The notes below the pieces were generated by a model. It did no database searches, had not been told where the DNA came from, and saw nothing but the letters and a program-made list of their open reading frames with translations. Of a stretch of 64,000 nucleotides of DNA, positions 24,286-32,801 are shown one piece after another. Both the position numbers and the translations under genes were made by a program. The DNA lies in NCBI RefSeq assembly GCF_017798165.1, contig NZ_CP059068.1, forward strand, positions 4,402,001-4,466,000. Direction: 5' to 3'. The stretch is from Rhodoferax sp. AJA081-3. GTDB lineage: Bacteria; Pseudomonadota; Gammaproteobacteria; Burkholderiales; Burkholderiaceae_C. The stretch's first letter is position 1; every line of letters starts with the position of its first letter.

Positions 24286-25437
24286 ATGAATCGATCGACC
24301 ACCCCATTGTCAAATGCCCTGCCGGCCGACGCAGACATGACAGAGCAGGCTAACCCCGGCCATGGCATTCCGTCGCAAGACCCCGATGCAGCGGCGCAGA
24401 CTCCGCTGGAACCCCACGATGTCGACCGCGAGGCCAACTCCGTGCTGGTTGGTGGCGGCGTGATGGCGGGTGCGGCCACGGGCGCCGCCATCGGTGTTGC
24501 GGTGGCCGGACCGGTTGGCATACTGGCTGGAGCCTCGTTGGGTGCCGTTGTTGGTGCATTGGGGGGCGCCGCCGTTGGCGCCTCCGTGAACGCAGAGGAA
24601 GCCAGTAGCGATGACATTGCATCAGCGGCCAACGTGCACCTGCACATCCACGACAGTGGTGGCAAGGGCCCAGCCGTGGTGCTCATCCATGGTTGGCCGC
24701 TGTCGGCTCAGGCTTGGGAGCCGCAGGTATCTGTGCTGGAAGCCGCCGGCTATCGCGTAGTGGCGTACGACCGACGGGGCTTCGGGCGTTCTGACAAACC
24801 GGAGACTGGCTATAGCTTTGACTCACTCGCCGACGACCTGCATCGCGTCATGGATCAGTGTGGACTGCAGGATGTGACCCTTGTGGGCTTCTCCATGGGC
24901 GGGGGCGAGGTGGCAAGGTATGTCGCCCGCCACGGCCAAGCTCGTCTGCGCAGTGTGGTGTTTGCTGCGGCCGTGCCTCCCTGCCTTATGAAGACGGCAG
25001 ACAACCCCGAGGGTCCACTTACACCCGAGAAGGCGCAACAAAAGAAACTTGCACTTGAGCAAGACCGAAACGCCTACTTCGACGCGTTCACCACAAATTT
25101 TTTCTCGGCCAACGGAGTGCTCCAGGTCACCGAGTCCCAGCGCGGCGAGGCGGTGGCTATCTGTCGTCAATCAGCACAGCATGCAGCGCTGGCGTGTATG
25201 GACTCGTTCAGTACCACCGATTTCCGCGAAGACCTGAAGAAGCTGACGGTGCCAACGCTGGTGATCCATGGCGATGCCGACGCGATCGTGCCTATTGAGG
25301 GCTCGGGTCTGCGCACCCATCTCGCAGTGCCCCACAGCCAATTGGTGACGGTAGCCGGTGCACCACACGGACTGAACGTGTCGCACGCAAAGCAGTTCAA
25401 CAACGCACTGTTGTCGTTCCTGCGGGCGCATCCCTAG
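24286..25437 (+). CDS. alpha/beta hydrolase with N-terminal glycine-zipper segment
   Basis: 383 residues from the ATG at 24286, preceded by GGAG. The first 65 residues are polar and acidic. Residues about 65-105 form a glycine-zipper hydrophobic stretch (GGVMAGAATGAAIGVAVAG, then ILAGASLGAVVGALGGAAVG). From residue 115 the protein is an alpha/beta hydrolase of the arylesterase / cofactor-free haloperoxidase kind: VVLIHGWPLS oxyanion region, YDRRGFGRSDKP, nucleophile Ser203 in GFSMGGGE, Asp in HGDADAIVP and His in GAPHGLNVSH. The membrane-like leader is unusual for this family and suggests membrane attachment or assembly. It has no operon partner. Confidence 0.82.
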   Translation: MNRSTTPLSNALPADADMTEQANPGHGIPSQDPDAAAQTPLEPHDVDREANSVLVGGGVMAGAATGAAIGVAVAGPVGILAGASLGAVVGALGGAAVGASVNAEEASSDDIASAANVHLHIHDSGGKGPAVVLIHGWPLSAQAWEPQVSVLEAAGYRVVAYDRRGFGRSDKPETGYSFDSLADDLHRVMDQCGLQDVTLVGFSMGGGEVARYVARHGQARLRSVVFAAAVPPCLMKTADNPEGPLTPEKAQQKKLALEQDRNAYFDAFTTNFFSANGVLQVTESQRGEAVAICRQSAQHAALACMDSFSTTDFREDLKKLTVPTLVIHGDADAIVPIEGSGLRTHLAVPHSQLVTVAGAPHGLNVSHAKQFNNALLSFLRAHP

Positions 25438-25518
25438 AAGACATTCCTCAATCAAATCAGTTGCCTAGATCGACGAGATACTCTGACGATACCCACGAAC
25501 GCCGGATGGGTGGCTGAA

Positions 25519-25758
25519 TTAGCCGTCTTGGGAAAGAACCTGGCTTGCAGCGGACCGGATGCGCCGGGTAACCAGCTTTTCCGCGCCAAGAGCCACCAAG
25601 AAGCCGCCTCCTACGCAGACGATTGCCTCGGTGCTCCAGTTCAGCATCACTAGCCCAACCGCACTTGAGACGACGCCAAGTAGCACGTACCCCCAGAGCA
25701 ACCAAACGGGTTGGAGTCGGAGGTCTTTGAGAAGTAGCTGATCGTGTTCAGAGAGCAT
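25519..25758 (-). CDS. small two-helix membrane protein, 79 residues
   Basis: Two predicted membrane segments (VWLLWGYVLLGVVSSAVGLVML and AIVCVGGGFLVALG) are separated by a short polar turn, with charged ends (MLSEHDQLLLKDLR and KLVTRRIRSAASQ). The family is not recognised. It lies downstream of kynA on the same strand, separated from it by repeat copy E. Coding potential is supported by the clear membrane topology and lack of a better frame, but expression is uncertain. Confidence 0.5.
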   Translation of the reverse strand: MLSEHDQLLLKDLRLQPVWLLWGYVLLGVVSSAVGLVMLNWSTEAIVCVGGGFLVALGAEKLVTRRIRSAASQVLSQDG

Positions 25759-25767
25759 ATTGCGCCA

Positions 25768-25832
25768 TTTGCTATTTAATAGATAGCGTAGTATTCAATA
25801 ACAACGGGGGCTAGAGGCACATTTTGCTTAGA
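25768..25832 (+). repeat. dispersed intergenic repeat, copy E
   Basis: TTTGCTATTTAATAGATAGC head, spacer, ACGGGGGCTAGAGGCACATT and TTGCTTAGAG tail. It touches the stop codon of kynA (TAA in AGCTCTAAGC on the minus strand). Confidence 0.8.
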
Positions 25833-26718
25833 GCTCTGTCCGCAGGGACCATATCTCCGGGAACAGCACCACATCCAGCATCTTGCGCAGGTAACTCACG
25901 CCACCCGTGCCACCGGTGCCGCGCTTGAAGCCTATGACACGCTCCACCGTGGTCACATGGCGGAAGCGCCACAGGCGGAAGGCGTCTTCCAGATCGGTGA
26001 GTTCTTCGCCCAGTTGGTACAGGTCCCAATGGGCCTTGGGGTCGCGGTAGACCTGCAGCCAGGCCTGCTCGACTTCTTTGTTGGCCACGTAGGGTTGTGA
26101 CCAGTCGCGCTGCGTGTGCGATGCCGGCACGTTTATGCCGCGGCGCGCCAGCAGGCGCAGGGATTCGTCATACAGCGACGGCGCCACGTAGGCTGCCTGC
26201 ACCAGCGCCAGGCGTTCGGGCGCGTGGGCGTGAGGCTGCAGCATGGCGGCGTTCTTGTTGCCCAGCGCGAATTCGATACAGCGGTACTGGAAGCTCTGGA
26301 AGCCGCTGCTCTGGCCCAGGTAGGGTCGCATGGCGGAATACTCGGGCGGCGTCATCGTGGCCAGCACGTCCCAGGCGTGGACGAGCTGCTCCATGATCTT
26401 GCTGACGCGGGCCAGCATCTTGAAGGCAGCGCCCAGTTCATCGTTGGAAATGCTTTTGATAGCGGCGGTCAGCTCGTGCAGCATCAGCTTCATCCACAGC
26501 TCGCTGGTCTGGTGCTGGATGATGAACAACATCTCGTCGTGTGTGGGCGAGAGCGGTTTCTGCGCCGAGAGGATGGTGTCGATGTTCAGGTAGTCGCCGT
26601 AGCTCATGCTTTTGCTGAAGTCGAGCTGGGCTTTTTCTTCGGCGACGATGGATTCGCCTACGGATGCAGGTGCTGCTGCGTGCATGGGGCAACCGGAGGG
26701 GGGAGAGGCTTGTGTCAT
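25828..26718 (-). CDS. kynA: tryptophan 2,3-dioxygenase
   Basis: 296 residues from the ATG at 26718, near the family's usual size; another ATG at 26808 would add 30 residues but falls inside a GC-rich hairpin. The heme enzyme opens the indole ring to N-formylkynurenine. Family sequences include [38 protein letters not shown] (heme-pocket His), [16 protein letters not shown], and [22 protein letters not shown] (axial His and substrate loop). It lies downstream of kynU on the same strand; kynB for the formamidase step is not in the window. A partial copy is present at 23900. Confidence 0.95.
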   Translation of the reverse strand: MTQASPPSGCPMHAAAPASVGESIVAEEKAQLDFSKSMSYGDYLNIDTILSAQKPLSPTHDEMLFIIQHQTSELWMKLMLHELTAAIKSISNDELGAAFKMLARVSKIMEQLVHAWDVLATMTPPEYSAMRPYLGQSSGFQSFQYRCIEFALGNKNAAMLQPHAHAPERLALVQAAYVAPSLYDESLRLLARRGINVPASHTQRDWSQPYVANKEVEQAWLQVYRDPKAHWDLYQLGEELTDLEDAFRLWRFRHVTTVERVIGFKRGTGGTGGVSYLRKMLDVVLFPEIWSLRTEL

Positions 26719-26766
26719 ATAGGTGGTTCCAAACGGGGCGTGTTCAACAGTGCTGGCAGACGCAGT

Positions 26767-26829
26767 GGGGGCAGAGGGGGCGGCCGATTTGTGCGCATTT
26801 GGCACCATGAGGTCGCCGCCTCTGCCCCC
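26767..26829 (-). other. GC-rich hairpin between kynU and kynA
   Basis: Arms GCCGCCTCTGCCCCC (26815-26829) and its near-complement at 26767-26784, with a loop of about 30 bases. It lies just past the kynU stop on the minus strand with no T-run behind it, so a processing or pausing structure is more likely than an intrinsic terminator. The upstream candidate kynA start at 26808 sits in its loop. Confidence 0.5.
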
Positions 26830-26837
26830 ATTGCGTC

Positions 26838-28130
26838 CTACGTAACCGCGTGCTTTTGGTTGAACTCCGGCTTCTTCCACTCTGCGGTCTCCAGCACCTG
26901 GCGCAGATGTTCCACCGCATTCCACACGTCTTCAAAACCGATGTACAGCGGCGTAAAGCCAAAACGCAGAATGTCTTTGTGGATGCCACCATCACCCGCG
27001 CGGAAGTCACCAATCACCCCACGGGCGATCAGGGCCTGCACGATAGCAAAGGCACCCGATCCCGTTGCGGAGTGTTCGCGGGTCAGGCAAACTTGCGAGC
27101 CGCGTTTGGCGTGCTCGCGCGGTGTAGCCAGGCCCAGGCCGTAGCCCTGGCAACGCTCCTCCACCAACTGGATATACAAGTCCGTCAGCGCCAGTGACTT
27201 GGCCCGCAGCGCCGCCATGCCACCCAAGGCTTCGGCTGCCTTGAAGCCATCCAGCCCACACTCCAGCAACGACATGCTGACGATGGGTTGCGTGCCGCAG
27301 AGGTAACGGGTGATACCGGCGGCGGGTTGGTAGTCGGCCGTGAATTCAAACGGCTTGGCATGTCCCCACCAGCCGGACAGCGGTTGCCAGAAACGGTCCG
27401 CATGTTTGGGGTTGACCCATACAAAGGACGGTGCGCCCGGCCCGCCGTTCAAATATTTGTAGCCGCAGCCAATGGAGAAGTCGGCTTTGGCGCCGGTCAG
27501 GTCCACCGGCACGGCACCGGCGCTGTGCGCCAGGTCCCACACCACCAGCGCGCCGGCTGCGTGGGCTGCATCCGTAACGGCAGCCATGTCGTGCATGGCG
27601 CCGGTGCGGTAGTTCACGTGGGTCAGCATCAGCACGGCCACGTCGGCGGTCAGCGCGGCGGCGATTTCTTCGGGCTCCACCAGTTGCAGCGTGTAGCCGC
27701 GCTCCTTGCACAGGCCTTCGGCGATGTACAGGTCGGTGGGGAAGTTGCTGCGTTCGCTGACGATGACTTTTCGCTGTGGTGCGTCCTGCGCAGCGATGGA
27801 CAACGCGGCGGACAGCACCTTGAACAGGTTGATGGATGTGGTGTCGGTGGTTACCACCTCGTCTTTGCCTGCGCCTATCAGCGGCGCGATCATATTGCCC
27901 AGGCGCTGTGGCAGGTCGAACCAGCCGGCCGTGTTCCACGAGCGGATCAGGCCCGTGCCCCACTCTTGCGTGATGACCTCGGCAGCGCGTGCGGCGGCGG
28001 CTTTGGGCATGACGCCCAGTGAGTTGCCGTCCAGGTAAATAACCCCGGCTGGGATGGAGAACAAATCGCGCAGGCCGCGCAGAGGGTCGGCCGCGTCGCG
28101 CTGTTGGCAGTCTTGCAAGGTGATTGTCAT
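26838..28130 (-). CDS. kynU: kynureninase
   Basis: 430 residues from the ATG at 28130; a GTG eight codons earlier is possible. This PLP enzyme cleaves kynurenine to anthranilate and alanine. Seen are [15 protein letters not shown] at the N-terminus, [28 protein letters not shown] (PLP-binding Asp), the Schiff-base lysine in [14 protein letters not shown], and the C-terminal [24 protein letters not shown]. With kynA it forms the anthranilate branch of tryptophan degradation. The usual order in relatives is kynB, kynU, kynA; the first is not here. Confidence 0.95.
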   Translation of the reverse strand: MTITLQDCQQRDAADPLRGLRDLFSIPAGVIYLDGNSLGVMPKAAAARAAEVITQEWGTGLIRSWNTAGWFDLPQRLGNMIAPLIGAGKDEVVTTDTTSINLFKVLSAALSIAAQDAPQRKVIVSERSNFPTDLYIAEGLCKERGYTLQLVEPEEIAAALTADVAVLMLTHVNYRTGAMHDMAAVTDAAHAAGALVVWDLAHSAGAVPVDLTGAKADFSIGCGYKYLNGGPGAPSFVWVNPKHADRFWQPLSGWWGHAKPFEFTADYQPAAGITRYLCGTQPIVSMSLLECGLDGFKAAEALGGMAALRAKSLALTDLYIQLVEERCQGYGLGLATPREHAKRGSQVCLTREHSATGSGAFAIVQALIARGVIGDFRAGDGGIHKDILRFGFTPLYIGFEDVWNAVEHLRQVLETAEWKKPEFNQKHAVT

Positions 28131-28254
28131 GGTGTTTCTCAGTGTGTCGGGCACAGGATTGCGGGGGAGGACGCAAAGTTAACACCGGGCAAAAAGCCGT
28201 GGTGTCGGTTATTTCCAACAATCACGAAATACTTTAGACCTAAAACATATCCTT

Positions 28255-28360
28255 GTCTAGGAGCTGCCTGGGCGGCGGCACGTTCTGCTCCGTGTCCCCG
28301 CCCTGGCGGGCTCCTCCTTTACCTGCGCAGAACGCACCACCGCCCAGGCAGCTCCTAGAC
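28255..28360. repeat. palindromic element with copy-specific inverted arms, copy 1
   Basis: The core at 28282-28333 starts GTTCTGCTCCGTGTCCCC and ends CTCCTTTACCTGCGCAGAAC. It is flanked by 27-base inverted arms that read GTCTAGGAGCTGCCTGGGCG from both ends with three mismatches. All three mismatches would be G-U pairs in a minus-strand transcript. The arms are unrelated to those of copy 2 at 40238. The core contains a second small stem (CCCGC/GCGGG). The left part of the structure forms the gap downstream of the GNAT gene, whose TAG stop is in the right arm. Confidence 0.85.
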
Positions 28361-28906
28361 CGTGCGCACGTACTCCTCGTCATCCACCGGCTCACCGCGC
28401 AGTACGTCGTTCTCAGGAATGATGCGGGTAAAGGCAAAGCCCGCCTTCTTCAGCACCTGGGCCGATGCGAGGTTGCCCACGGTGACGGTAGCCACCAGGC
28501 GGTGAATACCCTTCTGGATCAAAAAGTCCGCAATGGCGCGAATGGCTTCGCTTGCATAACCTTGGCCCCAAAAGTCTGGATAGAAGAAGTAGCCCAAGTT
28601 GGTACACACCAGCGCGTCATCAACAGACGCATCCACCTGGCCAATCAGTGTGCCGTCCACTCGCGTGGTCACCGCCCATACCGGCCAGGCCTCGGTGCCG
28701 TCGTTAGACAGGCGTGACTCGATGCGCGTCCAGTGCGCCCGCATGGCGTTCAGGTCAGTGGGTTTGTCCAACGAGATCCATTCGTAAATGGCGTCGTCTT
28801 GTAAGGGTCCGAACGCGGCATCGGCGTGGACACCCATGCGTGGTGTCAGCAGCAGTCGTGGAGTTTCGATGGGAGCGCAAAGTTGGTGGGCAAAGTCGGC
28901 TTGCAT
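28355..28906 (-). CDS. GNAT-family N-acetyltransferase (RimJ-like)
   Basis: 183 residues from the ATG at 28906, 22 bases after the upstream gene's stop; longer in-frame starts would run into that gene. The acetyltransferase fold is shown by TPRLLLTPR at the start, PVWAVTTRVDGTLIGQVDAS, and the acetyl-CoA loop YFFYPDFWGQGYASEAIRAI, followed by RLVATVTVGNLASAQVLKKAGF. This is typical of the RimJ/RimL branch, which modifies protein N-termini or small amines; the substrate is unknown. Its stop lies in the inverted arm of the palindromic element. Confidence 0.85.
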   Translation of the reverse strand: MQADFAHQLCAPIETPRLLLTPRMGVHADAAFGPLQDDAIYEWISLDKPTDLNAMRAHWTRIESRLSNDGTEAWPVWAVTTRVDGTLIGQVDASVDDALVCTNLGYFFYPDFWGQGYASEAIRAIADFLIQKGIHRLVATVTVGNLASAQVLKKAGFAFTRIIPENDVLRGEPVDDEEYVRTV

Positions 28907-28928
28907 GGCCGCATGGTAGCGGGCTCTT

Positions 28929-29567
28929 TCAAGCTCTGTTTTCTGGTGCCGATGTTTGTGGGCTCTGCAAACGCGCAAGTGCGGCCTCCAGCTCCTGGAT
29001 GCGCGCATCCCGCATGTCCAACGCACGCTGCACGTCTCTGGCTTCCAGCCGCACCGGTATGTGCTGCGGGCAGTTGGCGTCCCAAGCCTTGACAGTGAAA
29101 ACGATGACCTGTTCTGCACGGGCCGCGTAGTCCTGGGGCATCAGTTGCGCGGTCAACGCCGCATCGCCTTCCACCACCTGCGCCTCGCCCCAGATCTTGA
29201 TGCGCTGGCGGTGGGCGTAGTCCATCAGAAAGAGATGAGCCTTGGGGTTCTCGGCCAGGTTGCCGCTGCTGATGTATTGGCGGTTGCCGGCAAAGTCCAC
29301 AAACGCGATGCGCTGGGCATCCAGCACCCGTAGAAACCCGGCCGGGCCACCGCGGTGCTGGATATAGGGCTGGCCGTCCGCCGAGGCCGTAGCCAGGTAG
29401 AAGCTGGTTTGTTGGGCGATGAAGCTTTCCAGTTCCGGCGTGATCTCTGTTTGCCAGCCGCAGCCTTGTTCCATGCGGGCATACCCATTGCGTGAGCCCT
29501 TGCGGGACTGGATGGCTTTGACGGTAGGCGTAAAAGCGATGTCGCTGGTGTAGTGGCGCTCAGGCAT
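28929..29567 (-). CDS. pyridoxamine 5'-phosphate oxidase-like FMN-binding protein
   Basis: 212 residues. The split-barrel FMN-binding region has FYLATASADGQPYIQHRGGP, IAFVDFAGNRQYISSGNL and AHLFLMDYAHRQRIKIWGEA. The C-terminus carries a short coiled coil (ALDMRDARIQELEAALARLQ). Proteins of this group bind FMN, F420 or heme and reduce varied substrates; this one is not a housekeeping PdxH. Its start overlaps the CZB gene stop by eight bases, so the two are translationally coupled. Confidence 0.82.
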   Translation of the reverse strand: MPERHYTSDIAFTPTVKAIQSRKGSRNGYARMEQGCGWQTEITPELESFIAQQTSFYLATASADGQPYIQHRGGPAGFLRVLDAQRIAFVDFAGNRQYISSGNLAENPKAHLFLMDYAHRQRIKIWGEAQVVEGDAALTAQLMPQDYAARAEQVIVFTVKAWDANCPQHIPVRLEARDVQRALDMRDARIQELEAALARLQSPQTSAPENRA

Positions 29568-29916
29568 GGTCAGTGGCCTTTCGCAATTGCAGAAACGCCA
29601 CGCTCAGCGCACTGGATGCCTTGGCATATGGCGTTGCTGCGCCCAGCAGGCCTTCGGCATGGGCATAGCGCTTGGCATTGACGGCAGCCGCCACCTTGGC
29701 CACTTCGTTGTGGAAGGCCTGGTGTTTGTGCACGCAGTCGGTGTGCGCGGTGAGCATGCCATAGCGCGCCTTGGCGTCGCCATGCAGCCACTGGCCCAGC
29801 TCACAGCAGTCGTCGCGCGCAAGCGTGACTACATCCATCTGTGTTTGCTTGGCAATGGCAGAACGGAGCTTGGTTTTCCATTCGGCGTGTTTTTGTACGG
29901 CGGTGTTGAGGTCCAT
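29560..29916 (-). CDS. stand-alone CZB (chemoreceptor zinc-binding) domain protein
   Basis: 118 residues. The CZB pattern is complete: His in VQKHAEWKTKLR, Cys in ARDDCCELGQWLHGD, and His residues in CVHKHQAFHNEVAKV, giving the three-His/one-Cys zinc site. In chemoreceptors and diguanylate cyclases this domain senses zinc or hypochlorous acid through the Cys. Here it stands alone and is coupled to a flavin-type split-barrel protein, which suggests a small redox or zinc response unit; that is inference. Confidence 0.85.
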   Translation of the reverse strand: MDLNTAVQKHAEWKTKLRSAIAKQTQMDVVTLARDDCCELGQWLHGDAKARYGMLTAHTDCVHKHQAFHNEVAKVAAAVNAKRYAHAEGLLGAATPYAKASSALSVAFLQLRKATDHA

Positions 29917-29953
29917 AGCTGCGTCCTGCTTGGTGTGTGTAGAGCGGGTTGGA

Positions 29954-30502
29954 TCAGGCGGCTAAACGTGCGCTGACCTTGGGAAAATCAATGTCGGTCT
30001 GGGCCACGTTGTTGACGTAGTTGGTCAGCACGTTCAGTGACACATTGACCACGATCTCCAGCACACTCGCTTCGTCAAACCCGGCCAGGCGCACGGCGGC
30101 CAGGGCGGCGTCGGACACATGGCCGCGGGTCTGCAGCACCTGCAGCGCAAAGTGCAGGGCGGCCTGGGTGCGGGCATCTTCCGATTGGCCGTCGCGGGCG
30201 GCGTTCAACTCGGCATCGCTGATCTTGGCCAGGTTGCGGCCCAGGTAGTCGTGGACCGACAGGCAGTAATCGCAGCCGTTGAATTCGGCCACCGCCAGGG
30301 CAATGCGTTCACGCAGTTGCACGGACAGCTTGCCTTTGCCGGTGGCACCGCTGAGCGCCAGGTAGCCGTCCAGCGATGAGGGGCTGTGGCTGACCAGTTT
30401 CATCAGGTTGGGCGTGACACCCAATTGCTTGTGCACGGCAGCCAACAGGGGCTTGGCGGCGTCCAGGGTTTGGTCGGCGGTAGGGATGCTGATACGGGAC
30501 AT
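29954..30502 (-). CDS. carboxymuconolactone decarboxylase / AhpD-like peroxidase family protein
   Basis: 182 residues. The CxxC motif NGCDYCLSVHDYLG with the nearby His is the peroxidatic site of AhpD-type proteins, and LRERIALAVAEFNGC precedes it as usual. The rest is the all-helical CMD fold. It is likely an antioxidant alkyl-hydroperoxidase-like protein. It is transcribed away from the LysR regulator at 30643, which probably controls it. Confidence 0.85.
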   Translation of the reverse strand: MSRISIPTADQTLDAAKPLLAAVHKQLGVTPNLMKLVSHSPSSLDGYLALSGATGKGKLSVQLRERIALAVAEFNGCDYCLSVHDYLGRNLAKISDAELNAARDGQSEDARTQAALHFALQVLQTRGHVSDAALAAVRLAGFDEASVLEIVVNVSLNVLTNYVNNVAQTDIDFPKVSARLAA

Positions 30503-30610
30503 GGTGGTTTTCCTTTGGGTTTGACGTTTGGTTTCTTTCCGGTATTCGCCGGGTTGGCAGCGAATGGATGAACTGTATTGATGTTGTTAAAAATATAGAA
30601 TCACAGAAAA

Positions 30611-30639
30611 AGTTAATTAACTATTCCAGTTAAAGGAAT
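30611..30639. promoter_or_regulatory. LysR-type operator candidates
   Basis: Two adjacent palindromes: AGTTAATTAACT (30611-30622) and ATTCC/GGAAT around AGTTAAA (30623-30639). The second has a T-N11-A form and overlaps the ribosome site (AAGGA) of the LysR gene, allowing autorepression while the AhpD-like gene is controlled from the other side. Confidence 0.5.
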
Positions 30640-30642
30640 AAT

Positions 30643-31542
30643 GTGGACCGCTTTCACCTGATCAATGTTTTTGTGGCCGTGGTCGACACCCAGGGCTTTG
30701 CCGGTGCCGCGCGCAAGCTGGCCATCTCGCCACCGGCGGTCACGCGGGCCATCAACGAGCTGGAGGCGCACTTGGGCCTGCGGCTGTTGACCCGCACTAC
30801 GCGCACGGTGCGGGTCACAGACGCTGGCGAACGCTATGCGCAGGACTGCCGCCGCATCCTGGCAGAGCTGGCAGAGGCAGACGAGTCAGTCAGCGGTCAG
30901 CATGGCGCGCCGCGCGGTCGCATCACGCTGACGGCGCCCGTGCTGTTTGGAGGCATGGTGGTCACCCCCATCGTTACCGGGTATTTGCAGCGCTACCCCG
31001 AGGTCAGCGCGTCCTGCCTGTTTTTGGACCGTGTGGTGAACCTGGTGGATGAAGGGGTGGATGTGGCCATCCGTATCGGCGAGTTGCCAGACTCCACCAT
31101 GCAAGCGATTCGCGTGGGGCAGGTGCGGCAACTGATTTGCGCCGCGCCCGACTATCTGACGGCCCACGGGATTCCATTGACCCCCGACGACTTGTACCGG
31201 CATACCATCGTGTCGGCCAACAGTGTTACCCCCAACCCGGAGTGGCGCCTTGTGCACAACGGCGAGCCGCGCAGCGTGCGCTTGCAGGCCCGCATGACCA
31301 CCAGTACCAACGACTCGGCCGTGGCCGCCGTGGTGGGCGGCTTTGGCATAACGCGGCTACTGTCGTATCAGGTGGCCGCACACCTGCGCGACGGTCGGTT
31401 GAAAACCGTGCTGACCGAGTACGAGGCACCGCCATTGCCGGTGCATGTGGTCCACCGCGAAGGCAGGCAGGCGCCGCAGCGGGTACGGGCCTTTATTGAT
31501 ATGGCAGTGGAGAGGCTGCGGGCGGAGGTGGCTGTGCAGTGA
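30643..31542 (+). CDS. LysR-family transcriptional regulator
   Basis: 299 residues starting with GTG at 30643, placed six bases after AAGGA. The N-terminal winged helix-turn-helix is seen in VDTQGFAGAARKLAISPPAVTRAINELEAHLGLRLLTRTTRTV, and the C-terminal part is a substrate-binding-type effector domain (GRITLTAPVLFGGMVVTP). It resembles the branch of LysR regulators that control neighbouring oxidoreductases. It is divergent from the AhpD-like gene, with shared palindromes between them. Confidence 0.87.
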   Translation: MDRFHLINVFVAVVDTQGFAGAARKLAISPPAVTRAINELEAHLGLRLLTRTTRTVRVTDAGERYAQDCRRILAELAEADESVSGQHGAPRGRITLTAPVLFGGMVVTPIVTGYLQRYPEVSASCLFLDRVVNLVDEGVDVAIRIGELPDSTMQAIRVGQVRQLICAAPDYLTAHGIPLTPDDLYRHTIVSANSVTPNPEWRLVHNGEPRSVRLQARMTTSTNDSAVAAVVGGFGITRLLSYQVAAHLRDGRLKTVLTEYEAPPLPVHVVHREGRQAPQRVRAFIDMAVERLRAEVAVQ

Positions 31543-31547
31543 GGGGG

Positions 31548-32801
31548 CTACAGCCCATTTCTCTGCTGCTGCAAGTACCGCCGCACCGCCGGGTCCAGTT
31601 CCAGACCAATGGCTTGTGCATAAGCCGCATCGGCCGCTTCTCGCGCGCCACTGCGCTGTAGCAGATGGGCGCGTGCGGCCCAGTAGGGTTGGTAGTTGGC
31701 GACGCGCGGATCGTCGGCAACACTGTCCAAAATCTCAAGCCCACGCGCCGCGCCTTCACATTCGGCGACAGCCACCGCGCGGTTGATTTCCACCACTGGC
31801 GAGCCGGTCAACTCGGCCAGGGCGCCGTAGAGCTGGGCTACGGCGGGCCAGTCGGTGTGGCCGGTGAAGCGGCGGATGACGTGGGCGGACTGCACGGCGG
31901 CCTCCAGCTGGAAGCGGCCTATGACGCGTAAGGCGCTGGCCTGGTGCAACAGGCGTTCTGCTGCGTCGATCAGGGTCGTGTCCCAAAGCCTGGGGTCTTG
32001 TTGGCCCAGGGGCACATAAGCACCGCTGGCGTCGCGCCTCGCCGCGCGCCTGGCGTGGGCATGCAGCATCAGCGCTAGCATGCCCAGGGCTTCGGGCTCG
32101 TTCGGCAGCAGGGCTGCAACCAGCTGGCCGAGCCATATGCCTTCATCACTTAGATTGTGGTGGCGTGGGTCCAGGCCGGCGGGGTCGGACCAGCCCTGGG
32201 TGAAGGCGGCGTAGATGGCCTCCAGCACGGTGTCCAGGCGCTCGGGCAGGTCTTCGCGTTCGGGTAGCTTGAACGGAATGCCAGCCTGTTTGATCTTGGC
32301 CTTGGCGCGCGACAGGCGCTGGCCCATGGTGGTGGGTGGCACCAGAAAGGCGGAGGCTATTGATCCGGCGTCCAAGCCCAACACGGTTTGCAACATCAGC
32401 GGTGCGCGCACGCTGCGTTCGATGGCCGGGTGGGCGCAGGCGAACAGCAGGGCCAGACGGTCGTCGGGGATTGCCCGGTCTGCGTCTTCCCTGTCTTCGG
32501 TCGATGCGGGGGTGAGCAGCAGCAGGTCGTCCGTGGCCGCGTCGCTGGTGGCGGTGCGGCGCTGGGCGTCTATGGCCTGGCGCTTGGCCACGGCCATCAA
32601 CCAGGCTTCGGGGCTGGCGGGCACACCCTGCACGGGCCACTGCTGCAGCGCGGCCTCAAACGCGGCCGACAACGCGTCCTGCGCCGCCGCCACATCGCGC
32701 GTGCGCCGGCTCAGGAACGCGACCAGCTTGCCGTAGCTGTGGCGGGCAGCGGTCTCAGCCGCCCATCGTGCGGCATCTGCGCTAGCAGTTACATCTCCCA
32801 A
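31548..32801 (-). CDS. ECF sigma factor of the ECF42 type with C-terminal TPR-like extension
   Basis: 417 residues from a TTG at 32801, the first start after an in-frame stop. Sigma region 2 is in ARHSYGKLVAFLSRRTRDVAAAQDALSAAFEAALQQWP, region 4 in LMLQTVLGLDAGSIASAFLVPPTTMGQRLSRAKAKIK. Beyond residue 180 is the long helical extension characteristic of ECF42, with NEPEALGMLALMLHAHARRAAR. The gene overlaps the DGPF-protein gene by 13 bases. In this family there is no anti-sigma factor, and the extension is thought to act as the regulatory part. The target is usually the neighbouring DGPF gene. Confidence 0.88.
   Translation of the reverse strand: MGDVTASADAARWAAETAARHSYGKLVAFLSRRTRDVAAAQDALSAAFEAALQQWPVQGVPASPEAWLMAVAKRQAIDAQRRTATSDAATDDLLLLTPASTEDREDADRAIPDDRLALLFACAHPAIERSVRAPLMLQTVLGLDAGSIASAFLVPPTTMGQRLSRAKAKIKQAGIPFKLPEREDLPERLDTVLEAIYAAFTQGWSDPAGLDPRHHNLSDEGIWLGQLVAALLPNEPEALGMLALMLHAHARRAARRDASGAYVPLGQQDPRLWDTTLIDAAERLLHQASALRVIGRFQLEAAVQSAHVIRRFTGHTDWPAVAQLYGALAELTGSPVVEINRAVAVAECEGAARGLEILDSVADDPRVANYQPYWAARAHLLQRSGAREAADAAYAQAIGLELDPAVRRYLQQQRNGL

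Noticed and set aside
26719..26808. Longer kynA starting at 26808
   Set aside because: The start lies in the loop of a GC-rich hairpin and would add 30 residues not expected for the family; kept as an alternative only.
28180..28206. ACACCGGGCA/TGGTGT stem in the kynU leader as an attenuator or terminator
   Set aside because: The stem is imperfect and has no T-run or leader peptide.
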